Assembly: GCA_022316685.1 (NCBI GenBank) | Contig: JAKJHU010000030.1 | Location: 10,230,360-10,294,359 of the forward strand | Direction of reading: 5' to 3' | Origin: Progne subis subis | Lineage: Eukaryota; Chordata; Aves; Passeriformes; Hirundinidae | DNA: 64,000 nt | Shown: positions 10,516 through 23,612 of the stretch, piece by piece | Layout of the letters: each line of letters opens with the position of its first letter | Position numbering within the stretch: the stretch's first letter is position 1 | Notes under the pieces: model-generated | Database searches by the model: none | Told to the model about the DNA's origin: nothing | Seen by the model: only the letters and a program-made list of their open reading frames with translations | Position numbers and translations under genes: made by a program

Positions 10516-11800
10516 CCTAGGTCAAGAACTGAGTACAGTCCAGACTGTGGAAAGCCATGGAAACCAGGATACTGTAAACACAAATTGAGCATCACAAGTC
10601 TTGACACTAGCCACAGATCAACAACCATCAGAGCCATACTAGAAAATAGTGGAAAGGTGCATAACACTGGGTCTTTGTGAACTGATCTGATTTCCTACAA
10701 AGACCCTTGTCTGTAGAGATCTGCTGGAAATGTTTTAATACAGCATACAAAATCACATAGGAGCGAAGTGCCCATAGTGGAACTACTGTGTGTTGAAGCC
10801 CAGCCACTGCATGAACACCAGCACTGAGAGTGGCTGAAACAAGCATTGGCTTCTGTGAATGTAACCGACATTCACTCTGGACTGGTGATCACAGTATACA
10901 TCAGTGTGAGTAAGTTAAAAAGCTTTATCCTGACTCATCTATTTCCTCTGATCTTCTACTTAAAAGATTGAGCTCTGGCAAGTACATTTTTCAGTATTCC
11001 CCCCATTAGAAATGTCACAGTGAATACATCCACATCCACATCCACGCTTTTTATCTGTGCTTTTTGTCCCTTCAACATTAATCAAAAAAAGTTATACAGG
11101 ACAGTTATTTTAAAAAGCCTTGCCTTTAGAGCCACTGAGGCCTACAATATACCTCCTCCTATTTCACACTGAGTCAACAGGTAGTCGTGGCATCTTTGGA
11201 GCCATTTTGGTTTATGATAGAAATCCAAAGCATTGAAGATGTGTACCAGAAGTCATTATAGATTTTTTCCTGGAAAATCACAATGCATGTCTAATAGTCA
11301 ACCTAAAATCTCAGGTTAGCATTTCACTATTTCAGATTTTAAAAGTAATTGGAATCATGGTCCAAATGTTCATCTTTTGTTTTCATTAGCTTGCTCTCAG
11401 CTATTGAAAATTTCAAAGATTCAATTTCCAGGACTTAAACATATGCCAAAACTTGTAATAATGACCTTTTGAAAAAATAAATTATAGCAGAACTGAGCTA
11501 ATCATAAGTAAAGAGGCCCCATACTTCTTGCTGCTTTCAAATAAGGATCTTGCAATAAATACATTTGTTGATATTAAGAGTGACAGCATTCTGTATGCCT
11601 ACAGCTGTTACACACTCTTCCCAAAATGAAACGGAACTGAGTTGAAGATCAGGTATTTAGAGAGGCAGCAATCTTGCAATTAAAACTCTGAGGTCCCTTG
11701 CTATAGACCACCTTGCTGAAATCAGAATTCTGAATTCTGAAAAAGGTTCTCTTTATTGCCATATTCATCCTTTATTTCCCTATTAGCCCTCTAGTAGGAT
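10516..11800. other. Intronic DNA, no gene seen
   Basis: There is no recognisable repeat or exon. It includes a short triple TCCACA repeat near 11030-11044. Confidence 0.5.
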
Positions 11801-11890
11801 ATAGAATCAAGTAATTGCTTTGGTTGGAAGGGGCCTTCATCATCTAGTTGCAACCCCTCTACCACTGGCAGGCACACCTTCAAAATCCAA
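11801..11890 (-). mobile_element. Short CR1 3' terminus
   Basis: The blocks GAATCAAGTAATTGCTTTGG, TTGGAAGGGGCCTTCATCAT and CAACCCCTCTACCACTGGCAG match the reverse complement of a CR1 3' tip. Only about 90 bp remain. Confidence 0.65.
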
Positions 11891-13785
11891 AACATAGAAA
11901 TATTTTGTTTTATAAACTCTTGTGAAATACAATCTATCTTATTAAGTTTAAAATCTTTCCATGTTATTTAAAGAAGCTGAATATATATGGTTGTTGTCGA
12001 AACTGTTCTCCTGATAAAGGCAATTAAAATCAGTATCCTGATATTATTTGTGATAAATATTTATTGGTACCATGTTGAAAATTAAATATAATATTACAAT
12101 GGAATCATGCTATCAAAGTGCCTAGATGAAATAAATATCAAGAGGGAATCAGTATGAACATCTTATCTCAATATAACCAACTTCATACTCTGACTCCTGT
12201 AGCTTGAGCTGAGGTCTACTATGTGCATAAGTTAAAGTGCATTAATCAAAATATAATTAATATTAGCTTAGCTTGACCCCTAAAATAAATGCACTGGAAC
12301 TGTGTAGCCAATGTAACAACATAAGCAGTAATAACTAAGCATTTTTGTGATCTTGTATCACCACAGAGAGACACAATACACAAGTGGCTTTGAGAAGTAT
12401 GAGTAATTCACCAAAGAGACAAGGATGTTTGTAGCTGCTCACAGGAGACATCCATGTAAAAAACTTGCAAGATAAGATAAGCATCAGTAACTACAAATTA
12501 CTGTCCTGCCCATTTTATGAGAATGGCTGTCAAGGATATGTTTTCAAGACCCAACACGCTGATAAATGCATGTGGACATATTTATATACATTCAGTTGTA
12601 ACACTTCTCATCTACTACTTGGTAGATCATGTTGTTTATGAAGATGGTGTGATGGAATGTGTACTGATGGGCAGATTTGCATTTCCATCTGGGCCAATGG
12701 CTTTACATAGGATTTATTAAAGCAGTGTTTTTACACAGTAAAGGAAGCTATTTAGAGATACATGAGGAAAAAACAGGAGTTCAGCAGACTAAATTGCTAT
12801 CAAAAGAATTGAAAGAGATTAATTCTAAAATTAGTTGGCTTTTAATGTCACGCTGACACAATGCAAATACTGCTTATGTGTCTGGGCACCTTCAGTGAAG
12901 GAACAGCAAAGAAAATCAGCAAGAAAATCCAAATTGACTGACCTCATACAATTAATTGGCTGCCAAAGTATTTGCATCAAGTGACAATTCTCAAAGTACA
13001 CAATGTAATAATACAGTAATAAAATGCATAACATGCTATTTTCATTGTGATGACAGTGTAACAGTTAGAATCAAAGAAAATCACATTCCTTACATTATAG
13101 CATAGAGTACCTGAAAGTTAAATAATTCAACAACAGCATAAATTATTGTCATATAAATTAAACATTATGCTTAGGAGAACATGGCATATGACTACTTGTG
13201 TAGCAAAATGCAAAAGAAACCCTGAACTACACTGTTGAAACTTGATGCTGAATTGACTATACAATCATTTCAGTTTGTCTTTTTCCTTCTTCTTCCTTCT
13301 CTTGAATCTATAGCTGAGCTTTTAGCAAATTTAGAAGCAGTGACACATTCTGAAAAACACTGCTAAAATTTTCATTAAAATAGGCAAGTAGGTAGATGTA
13401 AATTACTAATCCCATTGCAGAATTCACACACTGGAAAGCAAATACAATCATACTGTTAGACAATGAAAATTGACAGAAGGGAAAGCACTAAATAGCCAAT
13501 ATTTTTTGTTACAGCAGGCCACCACAGAAAATAAAGATTTTCACTGGGTTATTTTTTGTATTTTGGGGGGTTTTTTTGCTTTTTTTTGAAGGACTAGATA
13601 AGAGTCTGAAGTTATCTAAGTAATTTTCTTACTTTAGATTTTAAATGTTGAAAAAAAGTATCTCAAATATCTTGATGCTTGTGAGTCTCTTAATTACTTT
13701 TTTCCATATAATCTAAACTGGAATTGTTTCTAGAAGTGATTATATTTCTCCGCATCTACAATAACCCCAGCTAAATGAGGATCAA
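11891..13785. other. Intronic DNA, no gene seen
   Basis: AT-rich with no identified repeat family, RNA gene or exon. Frames of 67 codons at 12517-12720 and 12831-13034 have no recognisable domain. Confidence 0.5.
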
Positions 13786-14100
13786 TCCAAGAATTATAGA
13801 GTAGTTTTGTTTTAAGAGATCTTAAAGATAATCTTGTTCCATCCTCCCTGCCATGAGCAGGGACACCTCCCACTAGACCAGGTTACTCAGGGCCCCATCC
13901 AACCTGGGGTTGTACACACCCAGGAATGGGACATCCACAACTTCTCTGGGCAACCTGTTGCAGTGCCTCACCACCCTCAAAGTAAAGAATTTATTCCTAA
14001 TATCTCATCTAAGCCTACTCTCCTTCAGCTTAATGTCATCCCCTATTGTCCTACCACTACACTCCCTTGTGGAAAGTCTCTCTCTCTCACTTTCTTTTAG
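13786..14100 (-). mobile_element. CR1 LINE 3' fragment
   Basis: Antisense CR1 landmarks occur in order: CCATGAGCAGGGACACC, CAACTTCTCTGGGCAACCTG, TGCAGTGCCTCACCACCCTC, AAAGAATTTATTCCTAATAT and CTATTGTCCTACCACTAC. It is diverged and truncated at its 5' end (right side). Confidence 0.85.
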
Positions 14101-15465
14101 TGGTTTCCTTCTATGTACTGAGGGCTTACAAAAATTACTGCTATTTTTGAAGACATGTTCTATTTACTTCCTACCCTACTCTTTAATGCAACAATTTCCC
14201 TATACTTCTGCAGAAATTTTTATAACTTAATATCATAAAGTAACACTTTTAAAATAATAAAACTTATAGAAAATCAAAAGTACAGTTCTCAGCCTGTGGT
14301 ATACAATTTCAAAAATATGACTAAAGTAAATTACCTCAAAAATAATAACACAAGACCATAGGTGCGTATAGCAGATCACTTCATTATAGTGTTTATATAA
14401 ATATATATGTATGTACTTTATTAATGTATTTTTATAATTTATATAATATACTCAGTACTAGTATCTTTATGAATATTATTTGAAGTACACATATGAAAAA
14501 TGTATAAGACTTGTCAGATATTTTAGCAAATATATAGTATTATTAAAAGTTCAGTAGATTTACAAAGTTTATATTTTTGATTTTTTTATTTGTTTGTTTG
14601 TTTTTGAGAAAATGCTATGTTTTAATGAAAGATCTTTTTGCTTGCCTCTTTGATGCAATTATATTACTTGCCATTCAGTCTTTTAATTTGTGGTCAAGAT
14701 AATGTTCATGTATGTCTTCCTGACACAATAAAAATCTTTATCTCAATTCAGCAAAGGGAAATGTCCTATTTTCAGCAGAACACAGTACACTGATTATTGA
14801 TAAATGAAGAGCAGCAGCCTCTAAATATGATCACAAGTTGTTTGACAAGGAAAAAAAAATAGAAAAAATAAAATACAGACTGGTTCATATTCAAAAGTTT
14901 GTTTTGTTTTTCTTTTCTCAAAACAGATTCATATGCATTCAAGGAAACATACAACTTGTTGTTGCCCTAGAAAAATTTGTTTCCAGTTGTATATATTTAT
15001 ATTCCTTTTTGCACCCTCTCCATTCCCCCATCTCTGACCTTCTCATTTGGGTCTTTAACAATACCCTATAATCACTGTATTTTTCTTACTTATTATTTTA
15101 TCTTCTGTCTCATCTTTGAATTGTGGTGATTTTTTTTTTTTTTTTTTTTTTTTTCCCCATTAACAGTTTCAAAATTGCCTGTTCCATTTCTCAGAATCTT
15201 CTTGCCTGATGTATCTTGTCTTCTCTCATACTCTTATTCATAGTCTGGTACTTCAAGTTAGGTTTTTTCCAGCAATTTCTTTCACTTTGCATTTGCGGGA
15301 TCCACTTAATATATGGAACTGGAAATCTCACCTAACTTTTCATGTACGTACACACTAGACTTCTGTATTTGAGCTAGTCACCTTAGGCTCTTTCATAATC
15401 AATTATGAGAAATAGATACTTTTACAGTTCATCATATTAAAAGTCCAGTATGAGTGTAAAGGGTC
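14101..15465. other. Intronic DNA, no gene seen
   Basis: Very AT-rich, with TATA-type dinucleotide stretches near 14395-14450, a GTTT-like run near 14590, and an uninterrupted T run at 15130-15154. Open frames are compositional. Confidence 0.6.
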
Positions 15466-16584
15466 TGAATGACAAGGTTTTAGAACAAGGTGGGCTACAG
15501 GGGTGACTACTGTGAGAAGCTGCTGGAAGCTTCCCTGTATCTGACAGAGCCAATTACTGCTAGCTCCAAGATGGACTCACAGCTGGTCAAGGATGAGCCC
15601 GTTGGTTACAGTGATAACACCTTTGGGATAATGTGCTCAAGAAAGGCATAAAACCTGCAATTTTAGCGGGAGAAAGGTAGGAGACTATGAGGGAAATGAC
15701 CCTGCACACACCAAGATCGGTGAAAAAGGAAGGGAAAAGTCGCTTCAGACACCACAGCAGTGCTCCCCTGCAATCTGTGGTGAAGACCATGATCAGGCAT
15801 GCTGGAGCTCATGGAAGCTCACAATGGAGCAGATATTAACCTGCAGCCTCTGGAGAACTTCATACTGCAGCAGGTGGATGCACCTGAAGGAGACTTGGCC
15901 ATATGGGAACCCTGTAGTGAAGTAGGCTCCTGGAGAACCTGCGGCCCCACAGAGGGAGAAGACCATGCTGGAGCAGATTTGCTGTTAGGACTTGTGACCC
16001 CATGAGATATCCCACACTGGAGCCGTCTGTTCCTGAAGAACTGCACCCCGTAGAGGAGACCTGTCGTGGAGCAGTCCATGAAGAACTTCAGCCTGTGTGA
16101 ATGACTCTGTTTGGGGAAGTTTTTATGAAGACTCTCTCCCATGGGAGGGTCCTCACCCTGGAGGAGAGGTAGAATTTGAGTAGTCCTACCCATGAGGAGG
16201 AAGGAATGGCAGACAATGTGTGATGAATTGGCATCGACCCCCATTCTGTGTCATCCCTGCCCTGTTTTGGTAGAGGAGGTAGAGAAAATCATGAGTAAGG
16301 TTAGGCCCAGGAAGAAGGCGCAGGTAGGGGGAAAGTGTTTTAATATTTGATTCTGTTTCTCATTATCCTACTCAGATTTCATTGGTGATAAATTAATTTC
16401 TCCCAAGTTGAGTATGTTTTGACAGTGACAGTAATCCTGAGTGATTTCTCTCTGTTCTTATCCAGATCCATAAGATTGTTTTTAGATTTCCTCTCACCTG
16501 CCCAGCTGAGACTGGAGAGTGATAGAGCAGCTTGCTGAGCAGATTGGCGAGCACCTGGCATCCAGCCAAGGTCAGCCCACCACA
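15466..16584 (+). repeat. ERVL-type solo LTR, old
   Basis: I recognise the layout of a long avian ERVL LTR. It opens with a GGTGGGCTACAGGGGTGACT region. The middle repeats short GGAGCAG / CCTGCAGCC / GAAGACC modules, each a degraded copy of the next. A GTTTCTCATTATCCTACTC block and AATAAATT follow. The end is GCACCTGGCATCCAGCC followed by CCCACCACA. No internal retroviral sequence follows, so it appears to be a solo LTR. The start is approximate. A 5-bp target duplication could not be confirmed. Open frames inside (for example 15819-16244, minus) come from the modular repeats. Confidence 0.7.
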
Positions 16585-17050
16585 ACAGGAAAGACAAAGG
16601 TATGCTGGACTGAGTCAAGTTGAAGGTTGCCACAGTGATTTGGGAGCTGGAACATATGACTAGAGGAGAAGCTGGAAAAAAAGGGTATGTTCAGGTTGTA
16701 GAAAAGAATCATTATGAGGCACCTTACTGTTGTCTTCAACTACCTAATGAAAAGGTACTGAGAACATGGAGCCAGTTTCTTCTAAAAGATAAATAGCAAA
16801 AGTACAAGAGAGAATGAACATAAACTGAAACATGTGAAATTCAGATTCAATGTTAGGAAAAATGAATTTTCTATGACTGAAGTCAGACACTGGAACAGGG
16901 CCCTGAGACAGTCTCTAGAGACATAATCTCCATCTTTGACGGTATGGAAAGTAGACATGGACCTAAGCAAATTGCTGTTGTTGACCTTGCTGTGGACGGA
17001 AAGTCTCTTAAGGCCCCTTCCAACCTACATGATATCACAAATCTATGATT
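16585..17050 (+). mobile_element. CR1 LINE 3' fragment, sense
   Basis: It runs from ATGCTGGACTGAGTC through GGGAGCTGGAACATATGAC and GTTGTCTTCAACTACCTAATG to the terminal CCCTTCCAACCTACATGATA and ATCTATGATT. It starts where the LTR stops, so the LTR probably landed in or beside a CR1 copy. A T run of 23 (17049-17071) follows the CR1 end. Confidence 0.75.
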
Positions 17051-17071
17051 TTTTTTTTTTTTTTTTTTTTT

Positions 17072-20000
17072 AATCAGAGAACATAAGCGTTTTATTCTCT
17101 GTTTTGACCTTAAAAATATAGAAATGTAGTGTAGGCCTCTATATTGAAGATACTTAGAGGAATCCCTCTCATCCTGTCTATTCCAAATCCAGCTAAACAC
17201 CATTCTGCTTTGTAACTTCACTTCAGTTGACTACTGTACTAGAAGCTGTTTAACTCTTTTGTCATCTAGCAGTATTCCTAAAGACTAAAAATTTTGAGAA
17301 CTGCCATAAAATGAATAAAAATTTTATATGTGAATTAGTCATATAATATGAAAATTAATTATTATGAGAAGAAAAGGATATTTGAAAAATTAAAAAAACA
17401 AACCAGTCCTAAGCTCTATTTTCAAAGAGCCCAGGACAGAACATGATACTTCTATTAAGTGAGAGAACAGAGTTTCATTTCCATTACAATGATAGTTTTA
17501 ACAATGTATTTACTCCTGTCCTGTTGAATTAATCTTTCATTAAAATGTTTTCTCCTCTAAACATTGTATTTTTGCAAGTATGATTTCTCTGCAGTTGTCA
17601 ACAAACATCTCAATTGCATATACAGTTCAGAAACCAGCAGAAATATTCAAATGAAAATATTTCAGTCCAAGAAAGAAACGCCACATTCTGATTGTTGGTA
17701 TTCTTTAAGAACTGTGGAAATTCAGATATGGAGGAAGCAAGTTACTAGGCTGATGTCACATGCTCATTCCACATTTTTCTTGCTATTCCTTTTTTTTTTT
17801 TTTTTTTTTTTTTTCCTTAAAGCTACTAGAAAAAATAAGCATGACAGAAAAGTATCAGTCTAGGTCACATTTCTCATTCACTCTCAGTAAACGAATAATC
17901 ATATCCTCTTAATGTAAAACTGCCTAAAATTAGGACAGCAGCTCAAGTTCCACAGAATTTCAGAGCTTATTATAGAAAGGAATATATTCCATTTAATGAG
18001 GGGATTAAATCCTTTCATTTATTGCACAATTTGAAATGAAATGCTTATGCACAACACAAACTACCTAAAAAAAGATGACAGGTGACAAACCAGAGAAAGA
18101 CAGGACTTTTTGGAGTCTTCAATAATGTTCTTGTTTCCATGGAAACCCTGCCAGTGTGCTGGATAGAATCCTCTCGGGAACTAGTAATCACATAATGCTT
18201 CCTAATTGTTTAGCAAAAACTTGTTTTATTTTTCAAGTATAGATCTTCACTTAATATCACACTTATTTGTCAAAGAAGGACACTGGATAAATTTCATAAA
18301 AAGAGGAACAATACAACATGAAAGTACCCTACATAGAAGGACAAGATAATGCTTTTGGTTGACTTAAACTAACACTACTGTTTCACATTTTAAATACATA
18401 AAAATATACTTACATATATTAAAAATAAGAAATTAAGTAATATAGGTAGAAAGCAATCAAATTTTTAAGAAGCAATAGAATATATAACATTCCAAGTGAC
18501 CCTGTAAAAAAACTCCAAAATCTATTCAAGCTGAATTCCATCCAGCCATCTGACATATTTGGTATCAAGACTATCTATGCAAACACTGCAGCTTTTTTTT
18601 TAAAAATAGAACTTAAGTGAGACTACTTCTTATTCATCTGTCTGAATATTTAGCAGAAGAAATAATCTGCATATACACATATGCATGTACAAAACTTTAG
18701 ATTTGCTTCCTGTATGAAAAACAGTGCATAATACACACTGAACCTAAAATCACTGTCAGGGGATTTGAGTCTGAAACACAGCACATGCCACCTCTTCAGG
18801 CACTTAAAAATAGAGGCCTATGCCTTGAGACACGGCTGTCCAGAGTTCCTTTCTTTCTTTCTTTGGGGTTCCCTATGCATCTAAGTTGTTAAATGAACTT
18901 TCGTACTTGTCCTCATTAGCCAGCTCTGCAAAACTATCTTTATTAAGTCTCCTTATTTTCAGATTCTGCATAAGGCTTCAGTTTGCATAGGCCTACTTTT
19001 CTTGTCAAATATTTGTTCACATTAAATACTGTCAATTGTTTTCAGAGTTTCTAATCTATAGTTACAAAATAAATTTTGTTTGCAGAGGTTTGCAGCCTCT
19101 GGGCAGGGGCTATTATGAGACCTTGAAAATTATGTGTTGACTGTTTACATACCTGCTAGAAGTATCTGTGACTTAATCAGTCCATTTATCTTCATTTGCT
19201 ATTTGGGTTTGCTTTAGATTTTGATGCAAAGATGAAATAGTAGTTTAACAACATGACATCTTTGGAGGTAGCTATGACAAATGTTATAATTAGACATGAA
19301 CAGTTATCTTCAGAACTCCCTAAATAAATAGATGACAGGGAGAGGAACAAATGCATTTTTTGTTCCATAATTCCATATTCTTTCCTAAATGTACAAGTTA
19401 TATGACAGACATCATTAACTTCATGAAGTTTGTTTGTTTGTTTGCTTGTAGGATCTTAATGCTTATATCTTCACTTTTTACATATTTTTTATAAATGCGT
19501 GTCATATTTATCCAGTAACTGAAAGCTTTTACCAAGCAGAGTTATTTGATCAGTGTCCAGAAATAAATGCATTCTCTTAACACGCTAGAGTTGCTTATAA
19601 ATTTCAAGCTGTTCTTCAAGTGTATCTAATCGTTGATGGCAAAGCTCTTTGCTAGCAGCTTCTTGATTTGGACCACAGGTCTTTCAGACTGTTAGGCAAA
19701 TGACTTACAAAAATTAAGGAAAAGGTTGGATCTTTAGAAAGATTGGAAGAGTGAAATACTGGGGTTGATGGAAAAGGGAGCTGTTAGTGTAATTATTTGT
19801 ACACATTTAGAAAATCTTTTAATTGGACCTTCTATGCAGTACCCTAGCCAGAAAATGGCTGAAATGCAGCAGAATCTACTAAGCCTGCCAACTCCTGTCC
19901 TGACATTGTGCAGATTACACATTAATTTATTCTTGGACTAGAGGGCTACAAAATCACTATTGTCTCTAAACCATTTCCAGAGTGGTGGCACAAAGCAGAT

Positions 20001-20460
20001 AATATGCAGCATTGGAATTTATGTCTGAGAGGAAATTATTTGGCTAATATCAAGTTCATTATAACATCCTTGTTCAAAATGGCAGGTAGTCTTACAAATA
20101 GCAGGGTAGACATGAGACAAACAAATATAATCCAAAGATACTTGAAATTAGAATGGTTGTAAAGCTATATGCAACAGCACAAAACAAACAGAATTAACAT
20201 GCAGTGTCAGACTTAGAAATTCATGATGACACATATTTCTGGGTCTTCTATGCCCATATGAACCTTTGGTCAAGCAATTTATCTAAGGTTTTAGTTAGTG
20301 AGCAGAGGTAGTATTCATAATGGAGAAACAAGGCATGTAAACAACAATGTGTTATCAGAGACTGAAAAAGATACTGGAAACCAGCTAACCCTGTAGCTTT
20401 TCCAGTAAACAGAGCCTGGAAAAACTGTAAAATAGTTTCCCTCACTGACCAAACTTAGAA
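17072..20460. other. Intronic DNA, no gene seen
   Basis: AT-rich with a T run at 17790-17814 and no recognisable exon, RNA gene or repeat family. The small open frames (62-112 codons) show no domain. Confidence 0.5.
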
Positions 20461-20479
20461 ATTATATCTGAAATCTTAA

Positions 20480-20840
20480 GAAATAGACTACTGCTTGTAG
20501 TATTCCCCATGAGACTCGATGACCAGTTAATGGCAAAAGTAACAGGGTCTGCTCTCTGGCACCAGGTGGGATTTTACTGCTTTTATTCTCAAGTCCTGTC
20601 CTGCTTTGCTGGGGACCTTTCCCGATGGCTTGCCAGTGCCAGAGAGACCTTGCCACTCCCCCGTCATGGCTTTTTCCCCCAGGGGGCAGGGCCCAGAGGC
20701 AGGGACAACACCACCCAATAAGGGAGAAGTGGGACGGAACAGGGTTGGGTTACATTTCAGTGTGGGGGATGGGCAGATCATAGGACAGATACATAGAAAA
20801 AACATTACAAATCCAATGAAATATAAACGCAATTAATGCA
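20480..20840. repeat. GC-enriched block, possible LTR fragment
   Basis: About 250 bp of higher G+C (CCCGATGGCTTGCCAGTGCC, CCCCCAGGGGGCAGGGC and nearby) stands out from AT-rich surroundings and ends in AT-rich DNA with ACATTACAAATCC. The base composition and sharp borders suggest a retrotransposon LTR, perhaps minus-oriented. I found no TG...CA ends with a matching target duplication. The overlapping 70-101 codon frames on both strands are not supported as genes. Confidence 0.3.
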
Positions 20841-21294
20841 TTACTACAATTGCTATTGATGAAATATTTTTTGTAAAGCAAAATTAGCTTATGATAATTA
20901 AAGCAATTTCTTGTGTTCCCTGTGGATATCTCCAGAGTTGAGGCAGAAATTTAATAGAATGAATGCCTGAAAACTACACTTTGGAAAGACAGATTTGTGT
21001 GCAGATGCATGGACATACATACACTTTTCCAAAATCATCTTAGGGTCTCATCTGTAAAAGGTAGGACTGAAAAAGGGACCATGGATCCAACATATAAAAT
21101 TGAGTTTTACTAAAAGGAAAGTCAGGTAGTGGGCTTCTTAGATAAAGTCGTTGTTTACCAAAATAGCATACATCTTTCCCTTCTCAGTAGCACAGTATCT
21201 CTGTTGTAGCATAATCCTTTGAATCCCTTCATCTTGCCCACTTTCTCTGTTATTTTTTTGCCTCTTACCATCACAATTTAATTCGCTAGAACTT

Positions 21295-21900
21295 GGGGAA
21301 GTGTCTGTAAATGTTCCTCATGGAAAAGGACCTGGGAACATTGGTTGGACAGTGGCTGAACATGATCTATCAGTGAGTCCAGGTGGCCAAGAAGGTCAAT
21401 GACATTCTGGCCTGTGTCAGTGATTGTGTGAGTCAGCAGAACCAGGGCGGTGTTTTTACCTCTGCATTCAGCTCTGGTGAGGCCACACCTTGAATCCTGT
21501 GTTAAGTTCTGGGCCTCTCATTACAATAAAGATATTGAGGGTCTGGAGTGTGTCCAGAAAAGGTGAAGGGACTGAAGTAACAAGTCTGATGAAGAGCAGT
21601 TGAGAGAGCTGGGGTGTTCAGTCTGGAGAATAGGAGGCTTAAGGAAGATATTATTCTCTACAGTTGCCTGAAAGGAAGTTATAGAGAGGTGGCTGTTGGT
21701 CTCTTCTCCCAGGCAACAAGAGATAGGACAAGAGGAGAATTGTCTCAAGTTGCACCAGAGAAGGTTTAGATTGGCTCTTAGGAAAAATTTCTTCATGTGA
21801 GCAGTTGTCAAACTTTGGAATATCCAGCTTCCCAGGGAGGTGGGTGCAGACATCAAGGCTTTATGATACCTAGGTACTGATAGAAGTTTCTTTCAGGATA
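21295..21900 (+). mobile_element. CR1 LINE 3' part, sense
   Basis: CR1 blocks in order: GAAAAGGACCTGGG, CTCTGGTGAGGCCACACCTTG, TAAGTTCTGGGCCTC, a GTGTCCAGAAAAGGTGAAGGG segment, GTTCAGTCTGGAGAATAGG, CAACAAGAGATAGGACAAGA, AAATTTCTTCATGTGAGCAG and CTTCCCAGGGAGGTGG. This spans the end of the CR1 RT-containing frame and its 3' UTR, with stops throughout. Confidence 0.85.
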
Positions 21901-23503
21901 GGTCAGAAGAATAGACCTCTGCTCCAAACACCATGTCAATGCATTGAGGCAAAGAAAACGGTATTCTGAATAATTTCTCCTTACCCTCTCAACACATCTA
22001 TGTTACACAGAAATTTCACCTGTTCCTGTTTTTAACTGATATGTAACTGAAGGTTTTTACATAATGTCCTGGTAGCTTATGTACTATTTAAAATAGGTTT
22101 AGTAAATAAAGATGCAGAAAGAAATAAGTCAAAATAAAGGCGATCAACAGGAAGCTTAGCATGGCAAGAACATGAATATTCCCTTACACAGCTATATGAT
22201 TGCTTTAAGGAGAATCACAATTCAGAAGATAAAGTCAGATATCATGTTTGGAACATGTTAATGTTGTTTTTAACAGTAACAGAACACTGAAAGACCAGCT
22301 AAACATAACTTAGTAGGTAGCATGGTCATTGGATAGACTAATACAGGAAACCTCCAAACCCCCTGAAAAAATTCATGTGATGCAGCAAATGCTCCAAAAT
22401 ATGGCAGTTATAATCTAGAAGTCCATTAATATATCTTTTCAATGTAAATTCATTAAACATCACTAAATTAATTATATTTCTTCTTGTTTAAAAAATGAGA
22501 GAAAAAAAAATTCATTGGGTGTTCAAGGTTTTTAATACCACCTTCCTTAAAAAAAAAAAAATGTAGAAAAGGTTTCGTCATACAATACAAGCCTGCTATG
22601 GTTCTTAGACTCTAAGATATATGAAACCTATTTCTTTGGGTTCTTTTTAATTTTTTAATGCTACTAGAACATATACTAAACTCAATGTCAGTCCAAGGAA
22701 GCTACTTGCATAGTTAAATTTTGTGGAAATCTAAATTCACACACTTACCCACTACATTGTTTAAATGTAATATTGTAGTTTAATTTCCAAATACAAATAA
22801 CTAGGGGTGTAGGGAAAAAATTTTACTAACTAATAGAAATATCTTGCTTACAAATGTCTTAAGCATTTGTACTTTTAGGAAATTATGAATGGATAAGTTC
22901 ACTACAAAAAAAAAAAAAAAAATGAATAGTATAATAAACTTTTCAGAGTGTAGAAGATCTCAGTCTTAGATGCAGTTTCTTTATTCTTACACAAAATTAA
23001 TGGTTAAATTGTCATCCTGAAATGTTTGAAATTCAGTCCAAGAAGCATGGAGTGTACTCTGGTCTCTTTGATAGCTACAGTTCTTAAAATAACTGTGGGA
23101 AATTGCTATGTATGTGAAAAGAAACACCCTGGTTTACCAAGGCTTTTAGGAGAAACAGAAAAGTATATCACTATTGTGAATAAAGTGGAGAAAAATAATA
23201 TAATAATCATTAAGATGGCTGATGGTTTTTCTCTATTTTGCTAATGAACTAAGTATATTCTGTGCAAACAGCTGCATCAGTAAAGGAATTTGGGAGGGAC
23301 TTCTTTTTGGTTTAAATTTAAGAGAATTATCTTTAGCACAGAGAAGGAAATGTCTTTTAATTGGTACCTACAGAAGTAAAAATAAAAGAATTATAGTAGT
23401 CAGGTTGTGTCCCACATATTTAATGAAAATATCTAATTTATTATATCTTTCATCTGATAATTACAAGGCCATTAGAAAATTAAATGAAACACACCTTACT
23501 GTG
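21901..23503. other. Intronic DNA, no gene seen
   Basis: AT-rich with A runs near 22550 and 22905. The frames at 23026-23545 lack any recognisable domain. It ends where the ERV's left LTR fragment starts. Confidence 0.5.
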
Positions 23504-23612
23504 TGTGCTGGCTTGAAGGCAAAACCAGTGAGAGACTCCAAGTAAGAAAAAAACCAATTTAATAGCAGAGAAAAAAAAAAGGTAAAATAAAATAAAACAC
23601 ATGCAATGGTAC
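23504..23612 (-). repeat. Truncated 3' LTR (U5-side 109 bp only)
   Basis: It matches 26735-26843 almost base for base, both starting TGTG(C/T)TGGCTTGAAGGC and ending GCAATGGTAC. After GGTAC the two copies diverge: the right copy continues into LTR, this one into pol. The shared length is 109 bp in each. Confidence 0.9.
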
